A stretch of 64,000 nucleotides of DNA, from positions 1-64,000 of the forward strand of contig JAMFSJ010000022.1 of NCBI GenBank assembly GCA_026225255.1, in the 5' to 3' direction. The position numbers were made by a program, and so were the translations under genes. Position 1 is the first letter of the stretch. Every line of letters begins with the position of its first letter. Shown one piece after another: positions 50,294 through 59,616 of the stretch. The notes below the pieces were generated by a model. That model made no database searches and was not told where the DNA came from. It saw only the letters and a program-made list of their open reading frames with translations. The DNA comes from Methylacidimicrobium fagopyrum. GTDB lineage: Bacteria > Verrucomicrobiota > Verrucomicrobiia > Limisphaerales > UBA11358.

Positions 50294-51151
50294 ATGCAAG
50301 CGAAACATATCGTTGGCCGTTCATTCACAAATTTTTTGTTCGTTTTTTTGCTCGCGTTCCAATTTATCGCGCGTGCGGACGAGCCAATAAATTTGACCGA
50401 TTCGCCGTGGAATCGGATCGTCGTCATCGGCGCCAGTGCGTCGGCGGGGTTTGTTTTGTCCGAACCGTTCGGCGGCACGAACACGACGAATTGTAAATTA
50501 CGTTATTATTTGAACGCCGCGATCACCGCGCCGCACGCGCCGTTGAAAGATTTTTCCACCGCGTTGATGTTCCTGAATCCCGACGTTTTTTCGCAGCAGC
50601 AAGTTGAAGCGGTGCTGGTCGCAAAACCCACGCTCGTCGTCGGCGTGGATTTTCTGTTTTGGTCGTGTTACGGCGGCGGACTCACGGACAGCGAGCGGCT
50701 GCAGCGTTTTGAGAAAGGCTTAAAATTGCTGGAGAAAATTCCCTGCGCCTTGGTCGTGGGCGACATTCCCGATGCTTCGGCCGCAACGAATACGGGCATC
50801 ATCAGTGCCGATCAAGTCGCCAACGCCAGCGTGCGCGCGGCGGCGAATGCGCGGCTAAAAAAATGGGCGGCAACTCGTCCGCACGTGGCGATTGTGCCGT
50901 TAGAAAATTTCATGAAAAAGGTCGCGGCGAATCAGGCTGTGACCGTCCACGGACAAACATTTGCCGCCGGCAAAACCCGCGCGTTTTTACAGGAAGACCA
51001 ACTGCATCCCACGCCGCCGGGCGCAGCGTTATTGACGATTGGTATTTTGGATGCGCTGGTGGCGAAGGATCCGGAGTTTTCCAAAAAAGATGTGAACTGG
51101 AGTCCAAAAGAAGTTTTTCACCTAGGCTACCCAGCGGCGCAAGTGCGTTGA
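50294..51151 (+). CDS. SGNH/GDSL-type hydrolase, secreted
   Basis: 285 residues. Signal peptide at about 8-28 (SFTNFLFVFLLAFQFIARA). Block I is VVIGASASAGF (Ser nucleophile in the GDS-like GAS), block III is approximated by VVGVDFLFW, and block V is EDQLHPTPPGAAL (Asp-x-x-His). Such enzymes are esterases or lipases acting on acetylated polysaccharide or lipid; the substrate is not known. It follows the small lipoprotein gene closely. The gene ends next to a set of heptamer repeats shared with the convergent RNase D gene. Confidence 0.78.
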   Translation: MQAKHIVGRSFTNFLFVFLLAFQFIARADEPINLTDSPWNRIVVIGASASAGFVLSEPFGGTNTTNCKLRYYLNAAITAPHAPLKDFSTALMFLNPDVFSQQQVEAVLVAKPTLVVGVDFLFWSCYGGGLTDSERLQRFEKGLKLLEKIPCALVVGDIPDASAATNTGIISADQVANASVRAAANARLKKWAATRPHVAIVPLENFMKKVAANQAVTVHGQTFAAGKTRAFLQEDQLHPTPPGAALLTIGILDALVAKDPEFSKKDVNWSPKEVFHLGYPAAQVR

Positions 51152-51201
51152 AGGTTACAGGTTGAAAGTTGCAAGTTGGACTCCGCGTGCAGAAAACTTT
51201 T

Positions 51202-51246
51202 AACCTTCAACCTTCAACCTTCAACCTTCAACCTTCAACCTTCAAC
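51202..51246. repeat. Tandem heptamer repeat (AACCTTC), 6.4 copies
   Basis: Six complete AACCTTC units from 51202 to 51243 plus AAC. About 50 bp to the left (51147-51179) lies an imperfect inverted set of GTTGAAGG/GTTGAAAG units. Together they can form a long hairpin between the convergent SGNH and rnd genes. The last codons and the stop of rnd fall in the tandem repeat. Confidence 0.85.
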
Positions 51247-52292
51247 AACTCCCGCTGCCAGTTCATCAAATCGGGCGCGTGTTTTTCCCAATCGCGGGCG
51301 AGATCGCCCATCGTGGATTTGCTGGCGATGAGCGTCGGATCGATGACTAGTTCGTGCGCGTGTTGATCGCGGATTTTTTCAATTTCACGGAAGCGACGGA
51401 ATTCCGCTTCGCTCGGCCGTTTAGAAAAATGACGGATGACGGATGGAAAATTTTCTGGCGGCACGGTGGCGGCAATGCGCAGCGCGGCCAGTAAATTTTC
51501 TTTGCGACGCGGATGCATTCGGGCCGGAATCAAAGGCTCGACGGGTTTGTGTTCGGCGGCGTCGTTGGCGATCGCGATCATCGTTTCATGCGCTAAAACA
51601 AAGAACGGCGGGCGGCTTGCGGCGATGGCTTCGCGTTCGCGCCAATGCCAGAGTTCGCGCAAAACGGCGAGCGCGCCGCGTTCGAGCAACGTGCTGCCTT
51701 TGATGCGCCAGACGGAATCTTCGTCCACGGCGATCGGCTGCGAACATTCGGTGATGAGCCGGGCGCAACTTTCCTGATGCCACGCGAGCCGGTTTTTGGC
51801 GATGAGTTCGGCCTTTAATTTATCTACGAGCGGCTTGAGATAATGCGTGTCATTGCGCGCGTAAATCTCCATCTTTTCCGTGAGCGGACGGCGCGCCCAA
51901 TCGGCTTTCTGCGAACCTTTATCGAGCTTCACGCCGAGAAATTTTTCCACCAGATTGCTCAAGCCGAATTGGCGTTCACCCAATAAACGCGCGGCGAGCA
52001 TGGTGTCGAAAATCGCGGTGGGCGTGAAAGCGTGGTGTTTCAGCAGCAAGCGCAGATCGTAATCGGCGGCGTGAAAAATCAGTTCGCGCCCGACCAGCGC
52101 GTCGAGCAAAGGATTGATGTCAATCGCCGCGAGCGGATCCACGAGACGATCGCCGGCGGTGGTGCTGATCTGGATGAGGCAAACTTTTTCGGGATAGGCG
52201 TGCAGGCTGTCGGCCTCGGTGTCGATTGCCAGCCACGCGGCGGATTTCACGACAGGCAAAAACGCGGCGAGTTGTTCGTTGGTATCAATCAC
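51228..52292 (-). CDS. rnd: Ribonuclease D
   Basis: 354 residues from GTG 52292. DEDD exonuclease motifs: WLAIDTEADSL (D, E), FHAADYDLRLL (D) and YARNDTHYL (D with Y: the DEDDy type). An HRDC region follows (about 205-285: LAVLRELWHWREREAIAASRPPF) and a second helical stretch. RNase D trims 3' ends of tRNA and other RNAs. The reading frame ends inside the AACCTTC repeat, which supplies the last few codons and the TGA. It is preceded, 9 bp upstream, by the PIN toxin gene on the same strand. Confidence 0.92.
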   Translation of the reverse strand: MIDTNEQLAAFLPVVKSAAWLAIDTEADSLHAYPEKVCLIQISTTAGDRLVDPLAAIDINPLLDALVGRELIFHAADYDLRLLLKHHAFTPTAIFDTMLAARLLGERQFGLSNLVEKFLGVKLDKGSQKADWARRPLTEKMEIYARNDTHYLKPLVDKLKAELIAKNRLAWHQESCARLITECSQPIAVDEDSVWRIKGSTLLERGALAVLRELWHWREREAIAASRPPFFVLAHETMIAIANDAAEHKPVEPLIPARMHPRRKENLLAALRIAATVPPENFPSVIRHFSKRPSEAEFRRFREIEKIRDQHAHELVIDPTLIASKSTMGDLARDWEKHAPDLMNWQRELLKVEG

Positions 52293-52301
52293 GTTGAAAT
52301 T

Positions 52302-52682
52302 TTATTCGGGCAGCACAAAAGCGGCGGGATGTTGGTTGTTTTCGTCTAGCGTTGCCCAACTCATTTTATGTTTGGAGGCAAGGCTGGCGAGGTAAAAATC
52401 GGTTGCCAGCCGACTGCTGGGAGCCGTCGCACTGGCGAGTATTTCCAGATCGCAAGGCACGAAGCGCGGCTGAACTTTTTTATGCCAAATCGCCAGCATT
52501 TCGCGGGCTTCCGTCATGGTGGCACCAAAGACCGGTTGCGTGGAAATGCGGAGAAAACCTAATTCAGTTATGGGGCAAATGGCGATGGCTTTGCCTTTTT
52601 GCCAACGCAGAACGCGGGGGTGATGTTCATGTTCGACCCATAACCACGCGAGCAAGGTTGATACGTCCAGTAGATAAATCAT
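52302..52682 (-). CDS. PIN-domain toxin, VapC-like
   Basis: 126 residues. The fold begins MIYLLDVSTLLAWLW (D6), continues with CPITELGFLRIS (E40 region) and has later acidic positions in RLATDFYLASLA and WATLDENN, the PIN pattern of Mg-dependent ribonucleases. VapC-type toxins cut tRNA or rRNA when freed from their antitoxin. It overlaps the antitoxin gene upstream by four bases (ATGA) and runs into rnd with a 9-bp gap. Confidence 0.85.
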   Translation of the reverse strand: MIYLLDVSTLLAWLWVEHEHHPRVLRWQKGKAIAICPITELGFLRISTQPVFGATMTEAREMLAIWHKKVQPRFVPCDLEILASATAPSSRLATDFYLASLASKHKMSWATLDENNQHPAAFVLPE

Positions 52683-52906
52683 GGGAATTGATCCATCAAC
52701 TTGCGTGTTTCTGCCATGGTGATGCGGCGTCCGGTGCGGGCAACCAAAAATCCTTGTTTGCGCTGCAATGTGACTCGGCGTGCGGGTTTGGCTAATTGCG
52801 TCAAAACAAACTGGCCTTCACTGGTTTGTTCCAGATCAAAAACATCGCCGGGATTGGCGGGTTTAGGCAGCGTCACGCGACGGCGGGCATCAGCGGTGAT
52901 AACCAT
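52679..52906 (-). CDS. AbrB-like antitoxin of the PIN toxin
   Basis: 75 residues from ATG 52906; a longer frame upstream begins in unlikely sequence. The N-terminus MVITADARRRVTLPKP, followed by GDVFDLEQTSEGQFVLTQL, is the swapped-hairpin AbrB/SpoVT DNA-binding fold, which binds the operon promoter. The basic C-terminus (RRVTLQRKQGF, RRITMAETRKLMDQFP) would wrap the toxin. The stop overlaps the toxin start (ATGA), the usual antitoxin-toxin order. Confidence 0.8.
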   Translation of the reverse strand: MVITADARRRVTLPKPANPGDVFDLEQTSEGQFVLTQLAKPARRVTLQRKQGFLVARTGRRITMAETRKLMDQFP

Positions 52907-53098
52907 GCTGTGGGTATAGCCCACGCTGGAAAATTTGGCAAGTGCGCTTTGCGGACGCGGCTGAGAACGAATCGATTTTTTTAACCTTAAATGTTTCAAT
53001 TCCACCCCCAGATTTTAGGTCCCAGACGCCAAATCCTAAAACAAAGATTGAACGGCTGGCCGCTTGTCAAATCAAAGGCTGTGGTCTATTTTCGCTAA

Positions 53099-54049
53099 AT
53101 GTTGTCGAAGAAACATCTCGCCATCGCCTCGCTGCTGGTCTGCGGCACGCAATTGAATTTTGCCGATACCATCCAACTGAAGGACGCGGATGCCGTCAGC
53201 GGGAAAATTCTCGCCGAGAAAGCGGATTCTGTCGTCGTGGATGTTGGCTATACCGTGCTGATCATCCCGCGCACGGTCATCACGCGCATCACCAAGGCGA
53301 ACGAAACCAACGCGCCGGTCGCCGCGCCGCTGATTGACGGCCAATTTTATTCCGCCAGCACCAAGCCGTTTGCCGCGCGCGATGTCAGTTCGCTCGTCAA
53401 ACAAATCGGCGAATCCGTCGTGCAAGTGCGCACGCCCGAAGGTTTGGGTTCCGGCTTTTTCATCAATCCTGACGGTTATCTCATCACGAATTTTCACGTC
53501 ATCGAAGGCGAAACGGAAATTTCCGTGGAAGTGTATCGCCAGTCCGATGGCAATTTGAACCGCGAGATTTACAAGCAGGTCAAAATCATTGCCATTAATA
53601 AATTTCACGATCTCGCGCTGCTGCAAATTCAGGACAAGAACGCGCCAAAGTTCAAGCCCGTCACGCTCGGCAATTCCGACGCGCTGAATGTGGGCGACAC
53701 GGTGTTTGCCATCGGCAGTCCGCTCGGCCTCGAACGCACGGTGACGCAGGGGATTTTGAGCACCAAGACGCGCCAGCTTGAGGGCGAACTTTATTTGCAG
53801 ACCAGCACGCAGATCAATCCCGGCAACAGCGGTGGCCCGTTATTCAATCTCGCCGGCGAAGTCGTCGGCGTGACGAATATGAAGATCACGTTCGGCGAAG
53901 GTCTCGGTTTTGCGATTCCCGTGGAACTCGTGAAAAATTTTCTCGATCACCGCGACGCCTTCGCTTACTCGACGGATAATCCGAATAATCCCTATCGTTA
54001 CCTCGAACCGCCGAGCCGGACGAAAAGCGCGCCGACGGAGGGAAAATAA
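53099..54049 (+). CDS. Trypsin-like serine protease, HtrA-type without PDZ domain
   Basis: 316 residues. A signal peptide at 1-22 is followed by a short beta-rich N-terminal domain (DTIQLKDADAVSGKILAEK; similar stretches appear in other exported proteins of these bacteria). The protease domain runs from about 95 to 290: catalytic His in TNFHVIEG, Asp in FHDLALLQI and Ser in NPGNSGGPLFN. HtrA proteases degrade damaged envelope proteins; the PDZ domains that usually follow are missing, so it may be regulated differently. A secreted protein of unknown function follows 45 bp later. Confidence 0.88.
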   Translation: MLSKKHLAIASLLVCGTQLNFADTIQLKDADAVSGKILAEKADSVVVDVGYTVLIIPRTVITRITKANETNAPVAAPLIDGQFYSASTKPFAARDVSSLVKQIGESVVQVRTPEGLGSGFFINPDGYLITNFHVIEGETEISVEVYRQSDGNLNREIYKQVKIIAINKFHDLALLQIQDKNAPKFKPVTLGNSDALNVGDTVFAIGSPLGLERTVTQGILSTKTRQLEGELYLQTSTQINPGNSGGPLFNLAGEVVGVTNMKITFGEGLGFAIPVELVKNFLDHRDAFAYSTDNPNNPYRYLEPPSRTKSAPTEGK

Positions 54050-54094
54050 GCTTTCGCGTTTAAATCAATTTTGCCAAAAAAACCATCATTTAAC

Positions 54095-55975
54095 ATGACC
54101 TCGAAACTTTTGCGCTTTGCCGCCGTCGCTACTTTTCTCGCCACCGCCAGTTTGACACGCGCCGCGATACCGCCTGCCGAAAATCTTTTGCCGGCGGACA
54201 CGTTCGTGTTTTTCACCGTGCCGGATGGCGACACGTTGTTCGCCGCCAGCAAAGTTTCGCCGCAGATGATGTTTTGGAACGATCCGGCGATGAAACCGTT
54301 TCACGACAAGTTCATGGGCAAGGTGAGCGAGAAATTTATCGCGCCATTGGAAAAAGATCTCGGAGTGAAAGTTTCTGACTTCACGGATTTACTGCACGGC
54401 CAGATCACGATTGGCGCGACGGTCAACGGTTCCAACGGACACGACGATGTGCCGCCGGGATTTGTGCTGTTGCTGGATGCGAAAGAAAAAAGTGATTCGC
54501 TCAAAACCAATCTCACCACCCTCGTCAAAAAATGGACGGACGCCGGCCGCGCCGTGCGCACGGAAACGATTCATGGTCAGCTTTTCACGGTCGTGACGCT
54601 GTCCACCAACGATCTTGCGAGCATCCTGCCGCAACGCCCGCCCGTTTCGGAAATCGGCAAGGAACCGACGGTTGCCAAGCCGGTGGATATTTATTTCACA
54701 CAATTCAAATCACTGCTGATCGCGGGCAATGCGGTCAAAGTGGTCGAGCCGATCATCGCGCATCTGACCGGCGGCAACGCGCCGGCACTTGCGGACGACG
54801 CGATTTTCGCGGCGGATAAACTCTCGCAATTCCGTGACGCGCCAACGTATTACGGCTGGTTCAACGCGAAATCATTTTTCGATCTCATCTCGCAAGCCAC
54901 GGATAATAGCGATAATCCGAATGCCTCGCCGTTCGCCGCTAATTTTCAAGTTGCCAAAATTCTCGGTGTGACCGGTCTCGGTGGCTTGAAATCCGCCAGC
55001 TTTGCGTTGCGAGAATCGCGCGAGGGCTCACAGATGACGTTGCATCTCAACGCGCCGGACAGCGCGCGCAACGGTCTGTTGAAAATTCTTGCGCTGCCGT
55101 CGAAGGACGCGAATCCGCCCGCATTTGTGCCCGCGGATGCCGCGAAATTTTCCCGCGTTCGGTTGGACGGCAAACAGACTTGGGCCGAGCTGCAAAAAAT
55201 TATTGCCGCCATGTCGCCCAACGGTCTGGCGCAACTGAACTCGGTGATCGATATCGCCAATTCCGCCGCGCAACAAAAAGATCCCGGCTTCGATTTGCGC
55301 AACAGCCTGTTCGGCAATTTGGGCGACGATATTATCAATTACCAAAAATCTCCCGCCGGCGATTCGATCGCGGCCTTTGCCAATCCGCCTGCATTGACCC
55401 TGGTTGCCGTCGCCAATCCTGATCAAGTCATTCAAGCCGTCAAAGTCGTCGCTTCCATGGTTCTCTCGCAGGAAGGCGCCACGCCGCCGCGCGATTTTCT
55501 CGGCCACAAGATTTACTCCATCGCGATGCGTCCCGCGAGCGCGGCGAATGGTTCCGCCGTTCCCGGCAAACCGTTGCTCTTGAGTTCCAGCGGCGGTTAT
55601 GTCGCGTTCAGTCTTGACCCCGGCATTTTGGAAGAATATCTGCGTAGCTCAGACGGTAAGACCAAACCCTTGAGCCAAGTCGCCGGCCTCAGCGATGCGG
55701 CCCAACATATCGGCGGCGCGGGCGGTGGACTATTCGGCTACCAAAATCAACGCGACGCCATGCGCGTCTCCTTCAAATTGCTAAAAAACGCGGGCGATGC
55801 CGATCCGACGATGAAGATGTTCCCGCCCGCTTTCCGCGATTGGCTGGACTTCACGCTGTTGCCCGACTTCGATCAAGTTGCGAAATATTTTTATATTTCC
55901 GTCTATGGCGCAAACGCCGATACCGACGGCATCAACCTGAAAGTATTCACGCCACGCCCGCCGCAGTTAAATTGA
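54095..55975 (+). CDS. Exported protein of unknown function (DUF3352-like)
   Basis: 626 residues from ATG 54095. Signal peptide FAAVATFLATASLTRA. The mature part opens with PPAENLLPADTFVFFTVPDGDTLFAASK and has repeating alpha/beta units with the theme 'NLLPADT..', LLLDAKEKSDSL, IAGNAVKVVEPIIAHLTG and GGYVAFSLDPGILEEYL. This resembles DUF3352-type exported proteins of Planctomycetota and Verrucomicrobiota. No catalytic motif is visible. It may form a unit with the preceding protease (45-bp gap, same strand). Confidence 0.7.
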   Translation: MTSKLLRFAAVATFLATASLTRAAIPPAENLLPADTFVFFTVPDGDTLFAASKVSPQMMFWNDPAMKPFHDKFMGKVSEKFIAPLEKDLGVKVSDFTDLLHGQITIGATVNGSNGHDDVPPGFVLLLDAKEKSDSLKTNLTTLVKKWTDAGRAVRTETIHGQLFTVVTLSTNDLASILPQRPPVSEIGKEPTVAKPVDIYFTQFKSLLIAGNAVKVVEPIIAHLTGGNAPALADDAIFAADKLSQFRDAPTYYGWFNAKSFFDLISQATDNSDNPNASPFAANFQVAKILGVTGLGGLKSASFALRESREGSQMTLHLNAPDSARNGLLKILALPSKDANPPAFVPADAAKFSRVRLDGKQTWAELQKIIAAMSPNGLAQLNSVIDIANSAAQQKDPGFDLRNSLFGNLGDDIINYQKSPAGDSIAAFANPPALTLVAVANPDQVIQAVKVVASMVLSQEGATPPRDFLGHKIYSIAMRPASAANGSAVPGKPLLLSSSGGYVAFSLDPGILEEYLRSSDGKTKPLSQVAGLSDAAQHIGGAGGGLFGYQNQRDAMRVSFKLLKNAGDADPTMKMFPPAFRDWLDFTLLPDFDQVAKYFYISVYGANADTDGINLKVFTPRPPQLN

Positions 55976-56296
55976 CATCCGGTTATAAGCCTGACCAAGA
56001 ACTTTTATTTTAGGAATAGGTGACCATGACTTAATTCATCACCAAGCGTTGCAGATTTTATATTAGCAACACAGACAAAGCTAAAAAAGGTGGGACAAGG
56101 TTTGACCACGTATGGAGGTTTAGGGCGATTACGGGGGTTTTTCGCATTGTTTGAGACATTGTGTAAAACCCCAGGCATGTTGAATGAACCTTGCAATTAA
56201 CCAACGACCAAGGCAAAACAGTTTTTTAAATCAGCTTCTTTGAGCCCCCATTTATATTTTGAAGTTCATCAGTTTGCGGCTTTAAAAATGCGTTTA
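55976..56296. other. AT-rich gap between convergent genes
   Basis: About 320 bp, AT-rich at both ends, with a G-rich stretch (56095-56145, including TACGGGGGTTTTT). No hairpin or reading frame is convincing. The low GC continues into the neighbouring acyltransferase gene, so this gap may belong to a transferred segment. Confidence 0.5.
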
Positions 56297-57433
56297 TTAC
56301 TGAAACTTCTTCCCATACTGCATGAATGGGGATTCAACATATCTGTGTAATAAAAAGGCGGCGAATAAGATAATTGGCAGGCCTCCCCCTAATAATATCA
56401 AAAGGGCGCATTTTGCGCTGATTCCCGGGAACCAATGTAACAATGCATACAATAGAAAAATGATCATTGGCCAGTGAATCAAATAGAGTGGATATGAAAT
56501 TTTTCCCGCAAATTGCAAGGCGGGATGTGATAATATTTTTTTAAGAAAACGGAGCAGCCGTGCAATAAAATTCATATCAGTCTCGGCTACGACGAGCGAA
56601 CCAAAAACTAATGTCCAGATGGTTAAGGCGACCCAATGCCACGAAATTGTCATTATGGCTGCCCAAACCGCTAACAGCGTATAAACCGTATGTTTATAAT
56701 GCTTCCATTTTTCAAAATTTACATAAAGCTGAAAACAGCCAATTCCAACTAAAAAAAGCGAGAGATTGTTGAGCAGGAAGCTGCCCGTCCAATGATGTTC
56801 ATAAAAAAGGGCACCACAACCAATCAAACCTACGGTAAAAATACCCGCTATCGATCTAATTCCAGATACAATAAAAGGCGCGATCAAATAATATTGCCAT
56901 TCCAATGTGATGCTCCAGGCGGGAGGTAAAAATGCATATGTTGCATCGGGAAGCAATCTTTGCGGAATGATCCCAAAAAGCAAAGTCAAATGCGCCAGCA
57001 AATTCGCTTTGGGATTAAAGAGCTCATGATCTAAATGGAATTTTTCCATCTGAAAATAGGCCGCATTACGCCAAATTGCATGATTAAGAATATATGGATC
57101 AGCAAAAATTGTAAAAACGCCCGCTGAAAGGCAGAAGATATAAACCGGATAAATTCTGAAAAACCGCCCGGTCATAAATTGATTATATGTCTGCGTGCGA
57201 CTGTAAAGCAGATAGCTGATAACAAATCCGCTCAAAATAATAAAAACATCCACGGCCCCGCTGGCAAAGACAAACTCGTTCCAAAATCGACGAAATATGT
57301 CAGGGGTAATAAATGGAAAAGTTGCAAAACCACACCAGCAAAAAATATGAGATATAGCCACCCAAAATGACAAGACACCACGCAAGCCGTCAAACTCAGC
57401 AATATGGCGTATGTGTCTTGTTTTAACGCTCAT
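56297..57433 (-). CDS. Acyltransferase-3 family membrane protein (OafA/YrhL type)
   Basis: 378 residues from ATG 57433. The N-terminus HIAEFDGLRGVLSFWVAISHI carries the family's active-site region (R/K near D, His at the end of helix 1). About ten hydrophobic helices follow, with a GRFFRIYPVYIFCL motif. Members move acetyl or other acyl groups to extracellular polysaccharide, lipid A or peptidoglycan. The gene is clearly AT-richer than both neighbours, suggesting recent transfer. It starts 8 bp after the speA stop on the same strand; the pairing looks accidental. Confidence 0.87.
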   Translation of the reverse strand: MSVKTRHIRHIAEFDGLRGVLSFWVAISHIFCWCGFATFPFITPDIFRRFWNEFVFASGAVDVFIILSGFVISYLLYSRTQTYNQFMTGRFFRIYPVYIFCLSAGVFTIFADPYILNHAIWRNAAYFQMEKFHLDHELFNPKANLLAHLTLLFGIIPQRLLPDATYAFLPPAWSITLEWQYYLIAPFIVSGIRSIAGIFTVGLIGCGALFYEHHWTGSFLLNNLSLFLVGIGCFQLYVNFEKWKHYKHTVYTLLAVWAAIMTISWHWVALTIWTLVFGSLVVAETDMNFIARLLRFLKKILSHPALQFAGKISYPLYLIHWPMIIFLLYALLHWFPGISAKCALLILLGGGLPIILFAAFLLHRYVESPFMQYGKKFQ

Positions 57434-57441
57434 TTTTGTTT

Positions 57442-59385
57442 TCAAAAACTTAAATAAGTATAAGCCTTCAATCCTCGTTCATAGTCATCCAGCAAACGCA
57501 TCGCTTCGCTGGGTTTCATGCGGTCGGATTTGATGGCTTCATCCATCTGCGCTTTCATCTGGCGCTTGAGTTCGTTCTCGTCGTATTGCACTTGCGAGAG
57601 TGAATGAATGACGGTGGCGCCTTCGATGATTTCTTCGATGTAATAACCCGTCGGTTCGTCGGGTTCGAGGAAGACGTGGACTTCGTTCACGCGGCCAAAC
57701 AGATTGTGCAAATCGCCCATGATGTCCTGATACGCGCCCATTAGAAAAAATCCGATGTGATACGGATCCGGTTTGCTGTTGCCATTCGTGGTGACCAGCG
57801 GATGCAAGGGCAACGTGTCGCGCACGTCGCGGAGATCAATGAACTTGTTGATCTGGCCATCGGAATCACACGTGATATCTACCAACGTGCATTCGCGCGT
57901 CGGACGTTCGTTCAAGCGCGCCACCGGCATGATGGGAAATAATTGGCCGAGCGCCCAATGATCGAGCAACGATTGGAACACGGAGAAGTTGCACAGATAT
58001 TGGTCGCCCAGACTGTCTTCGAGCTTGAGGATTTCTTCCGGAATGTAAGCCTGACCTTTGAAGCTTTCGACGACTTCACGGCTGATTTCCCAGTAAAGAT
58101 TTTCAATTCGCGCTTTGTCCGGCAATTCCATCACGCCGAGCGTGAACATATTGTGCGCGTCTTCCTTGCGTTCCTGCGCGTCGTGAAACGCCTCGAGCTT
58201 GTTGAGCTTCGCAAGATTCTTTTTGATGTCGAGCAACTCTTTGACGAGCGGATGTTCGGTGTCGCCGTATTGAAACGCTTCACCGGGACGAATTTTTTCA
58301 ATCGCACCAAACACTTCCACGATCAACACGCTGTGATGCGCGACGATGGCGCGGCCGCTTTCGCTGACGATCGTGGGGTGCGGCACTTTTTCCGCGTTGC
58401 AGATGTCGGCGATGTAATAAACGATGTCGTTCGTGTATTCCTGCAACGAATAATTCGTCGAGGAATCGAACGCGCTGCGCGAACCGTCGTAATCCACGCC
58501 GAGGCCGCCGCCAACGTCCATGAATTCGATCGCAAAACCCATCTTGACCAATTTTGCGTAAAAGCGCGCGGCTTCTTGCACGGCTTTTTTCACCGTCAAA
58601 ATATCCGGCACCTGCGAACCGATATGGAAGTGCAGCAGCTTCAGGCAATGGCCGAGATTTTCTGCTTTCAACATTTCCGTCGCGGTCAAAAGCTCGACGG
58701 TGCTCAAACCGAACTTCGCGTTTTCGCCGCCGCTTTCGGCCCATTTACCCGCGCCCTTGCTCAACAACCGCGCGCGGATCCCGATGAGCGGTTCGACGCC
58801 GAGCTGTTTGGAAATCGTGATGATGTGGCGCAACTCCTCGAGTTTTTCCACGACCATGATGACGCGTTTGCCGAGCTTGATGCCGAGCAGCGCCATCTTG
58901 ATGAACTCCGCGTCCTTGTAGCCATTGCAAATAATTAGGCAGCCTTGTTGGTTTTGCAGCGCGAGGCCAGCGAACAGTTCCGGTTTGCTGCCGACTTCGA
59001 GGCCGAAATCGAACGCCTTGCCCGCGTCGAGAATTTCTTCCACGACTTCGCGCAACTGATTCACTTTGATCGGAAATACGCCGCGATATTTGCCCTGATA
59101 ATTAAATTCCGCGATGGAGTTGCGGAAGGCGTTATTGATGGCCTCCACGCGGTGCCGCAAAATATCCTGAAAACGAATGAGCAGCGGAAATTTCAAGCCG
59201 CGGCTTTTGGCTTCTTCAATCACGTCCGTAAGGTCCACACTTGCGCCCGCTTCTTGCAACGGCGTCGCGACGACGTGCCCCGCGTCGTTGATGTCAAAAT
59301 ACTTCGCGCCCCAGCGTTGAATGTTGTAAAGCGCGCGGGCGGCTTCGATATCCCACGGGCGCACAGTTTCAGTTGAATTGCTCAT
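57442..59385 (-). CDS. speA: Biosynthetic arginine decarboxylase
   Basis: 647 residues, close to E. coli SpeA (658). PLP-binding Lys is K107 in GVFPIKVNQ. Further conserved parts are FDFGLEVGSKPELFAGLAL, LHFHIGSQ, VGGGLGVDYDGS, VSESGRAIVAHHS and, near the end, TCDSDGQI and GAYQDIMGDLHNLFG. It converts arginine to agmatine, the first step of the agmatine route to putrescine. No speB or agmatine deiminase is beside it. The ATG at 59385 is preceded by a 230-bp leader region. Confidence 0.95.
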   Translation of the reverse strand: MSNSTETVRPWDIEAARALYNIQRWGAKYFDINDAGHVVATPLQEAGASVDLTDVIEEAKSRGLKFPLLIRFQDILRHRVEAINNAFRNSIAEFNYQGKYRGVFPIKVNQLREVVEEILDAGKAFDFGLEVGSKPELFAGLALQNQQGCLIICNGYKDAEFIKMALLGIKLGKRVIMVVEKLEELRHIITISKQLGVEPLIGIRARLLSKGAGKWAESGGENAKFGLSTVELLTATEMLKAENLGHCLKLLHFHIGSQVPDILTVKKAVQEAARFYAKLVKMGFAIEFMDVGGGLGVDYDGSRSAFDSSTNYSLQEYTNDIVYYIADICNAEKVPHPTIVSESGRAIVAHHSVLIVEVFGAIEKIRPGEAFQYGDTEHPLVKELLDIKKNLAKLNKLEAFHDAQERKEDAHNMFTLGVMELPDKARIENLYWEISREVVESFKGQAYIPEEILKLEDSLGDQYLCNFSVFQSLLDHWALGQLFPIMPVARLNERPTRECTLVDITCDSDGQINKFIDLRDVRDTLPLHPLVTTNGNSKPDPYHIGFFLMGAYQDIMGDLHNLFGRVNEVHVFLEPDEPTGYYIEEIIEGATVIHSLSQVQYDENELKRQMKAQMDEAIKSDRMKPSEAMRLLDDYERGLKAYTYLSF

Positions 59386-59559
59386 CTCAATAGTTCAGAA
59401 CAGCGAACTATAAAATGACTGGCGAAGAAAGCAATAATCACCTTGAAAAAATTTGGTGACGAAAACGCAAAAAACTCCCAGCCGCCAAGCTCCCGAGAAC
59501 CTCCCAATTTCAAAATTAATAGTTGCTATCAAACGACAATCGTCGCGGAGCGACACCGA

Positions 59560-59592
59560 AAATTAGCCAGACACACAGTGTCTGGCTAATTT
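59560..59592 (-). terminator. Perfect 15-bp inverted repeat after the giant membrane-protein gene
   Basis: Arms of 15 bp (59560-59574 and 59578-59592, containing TTAGCCAGACAC and GTGTCTGGCTAA) around a 3-nt ACA loop. On the minus strand it lies 24 bp after the stop at 59617 and is followed by TTCGG; the stem itself ends in TTTT. A rho-independent terminator is the simplest reading. Confidence 0.75.
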
Positions 59593-59616
59593 CCTTGGGT
59601 CACTTCGCGGCAAATT

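Noticed and set aside
57943-58938. Frame of 331 codons on the plus strand opposite speA
   Set aside because: Antisense of a highly conserved enzyme gene. No motif and no ribosome-binding site.
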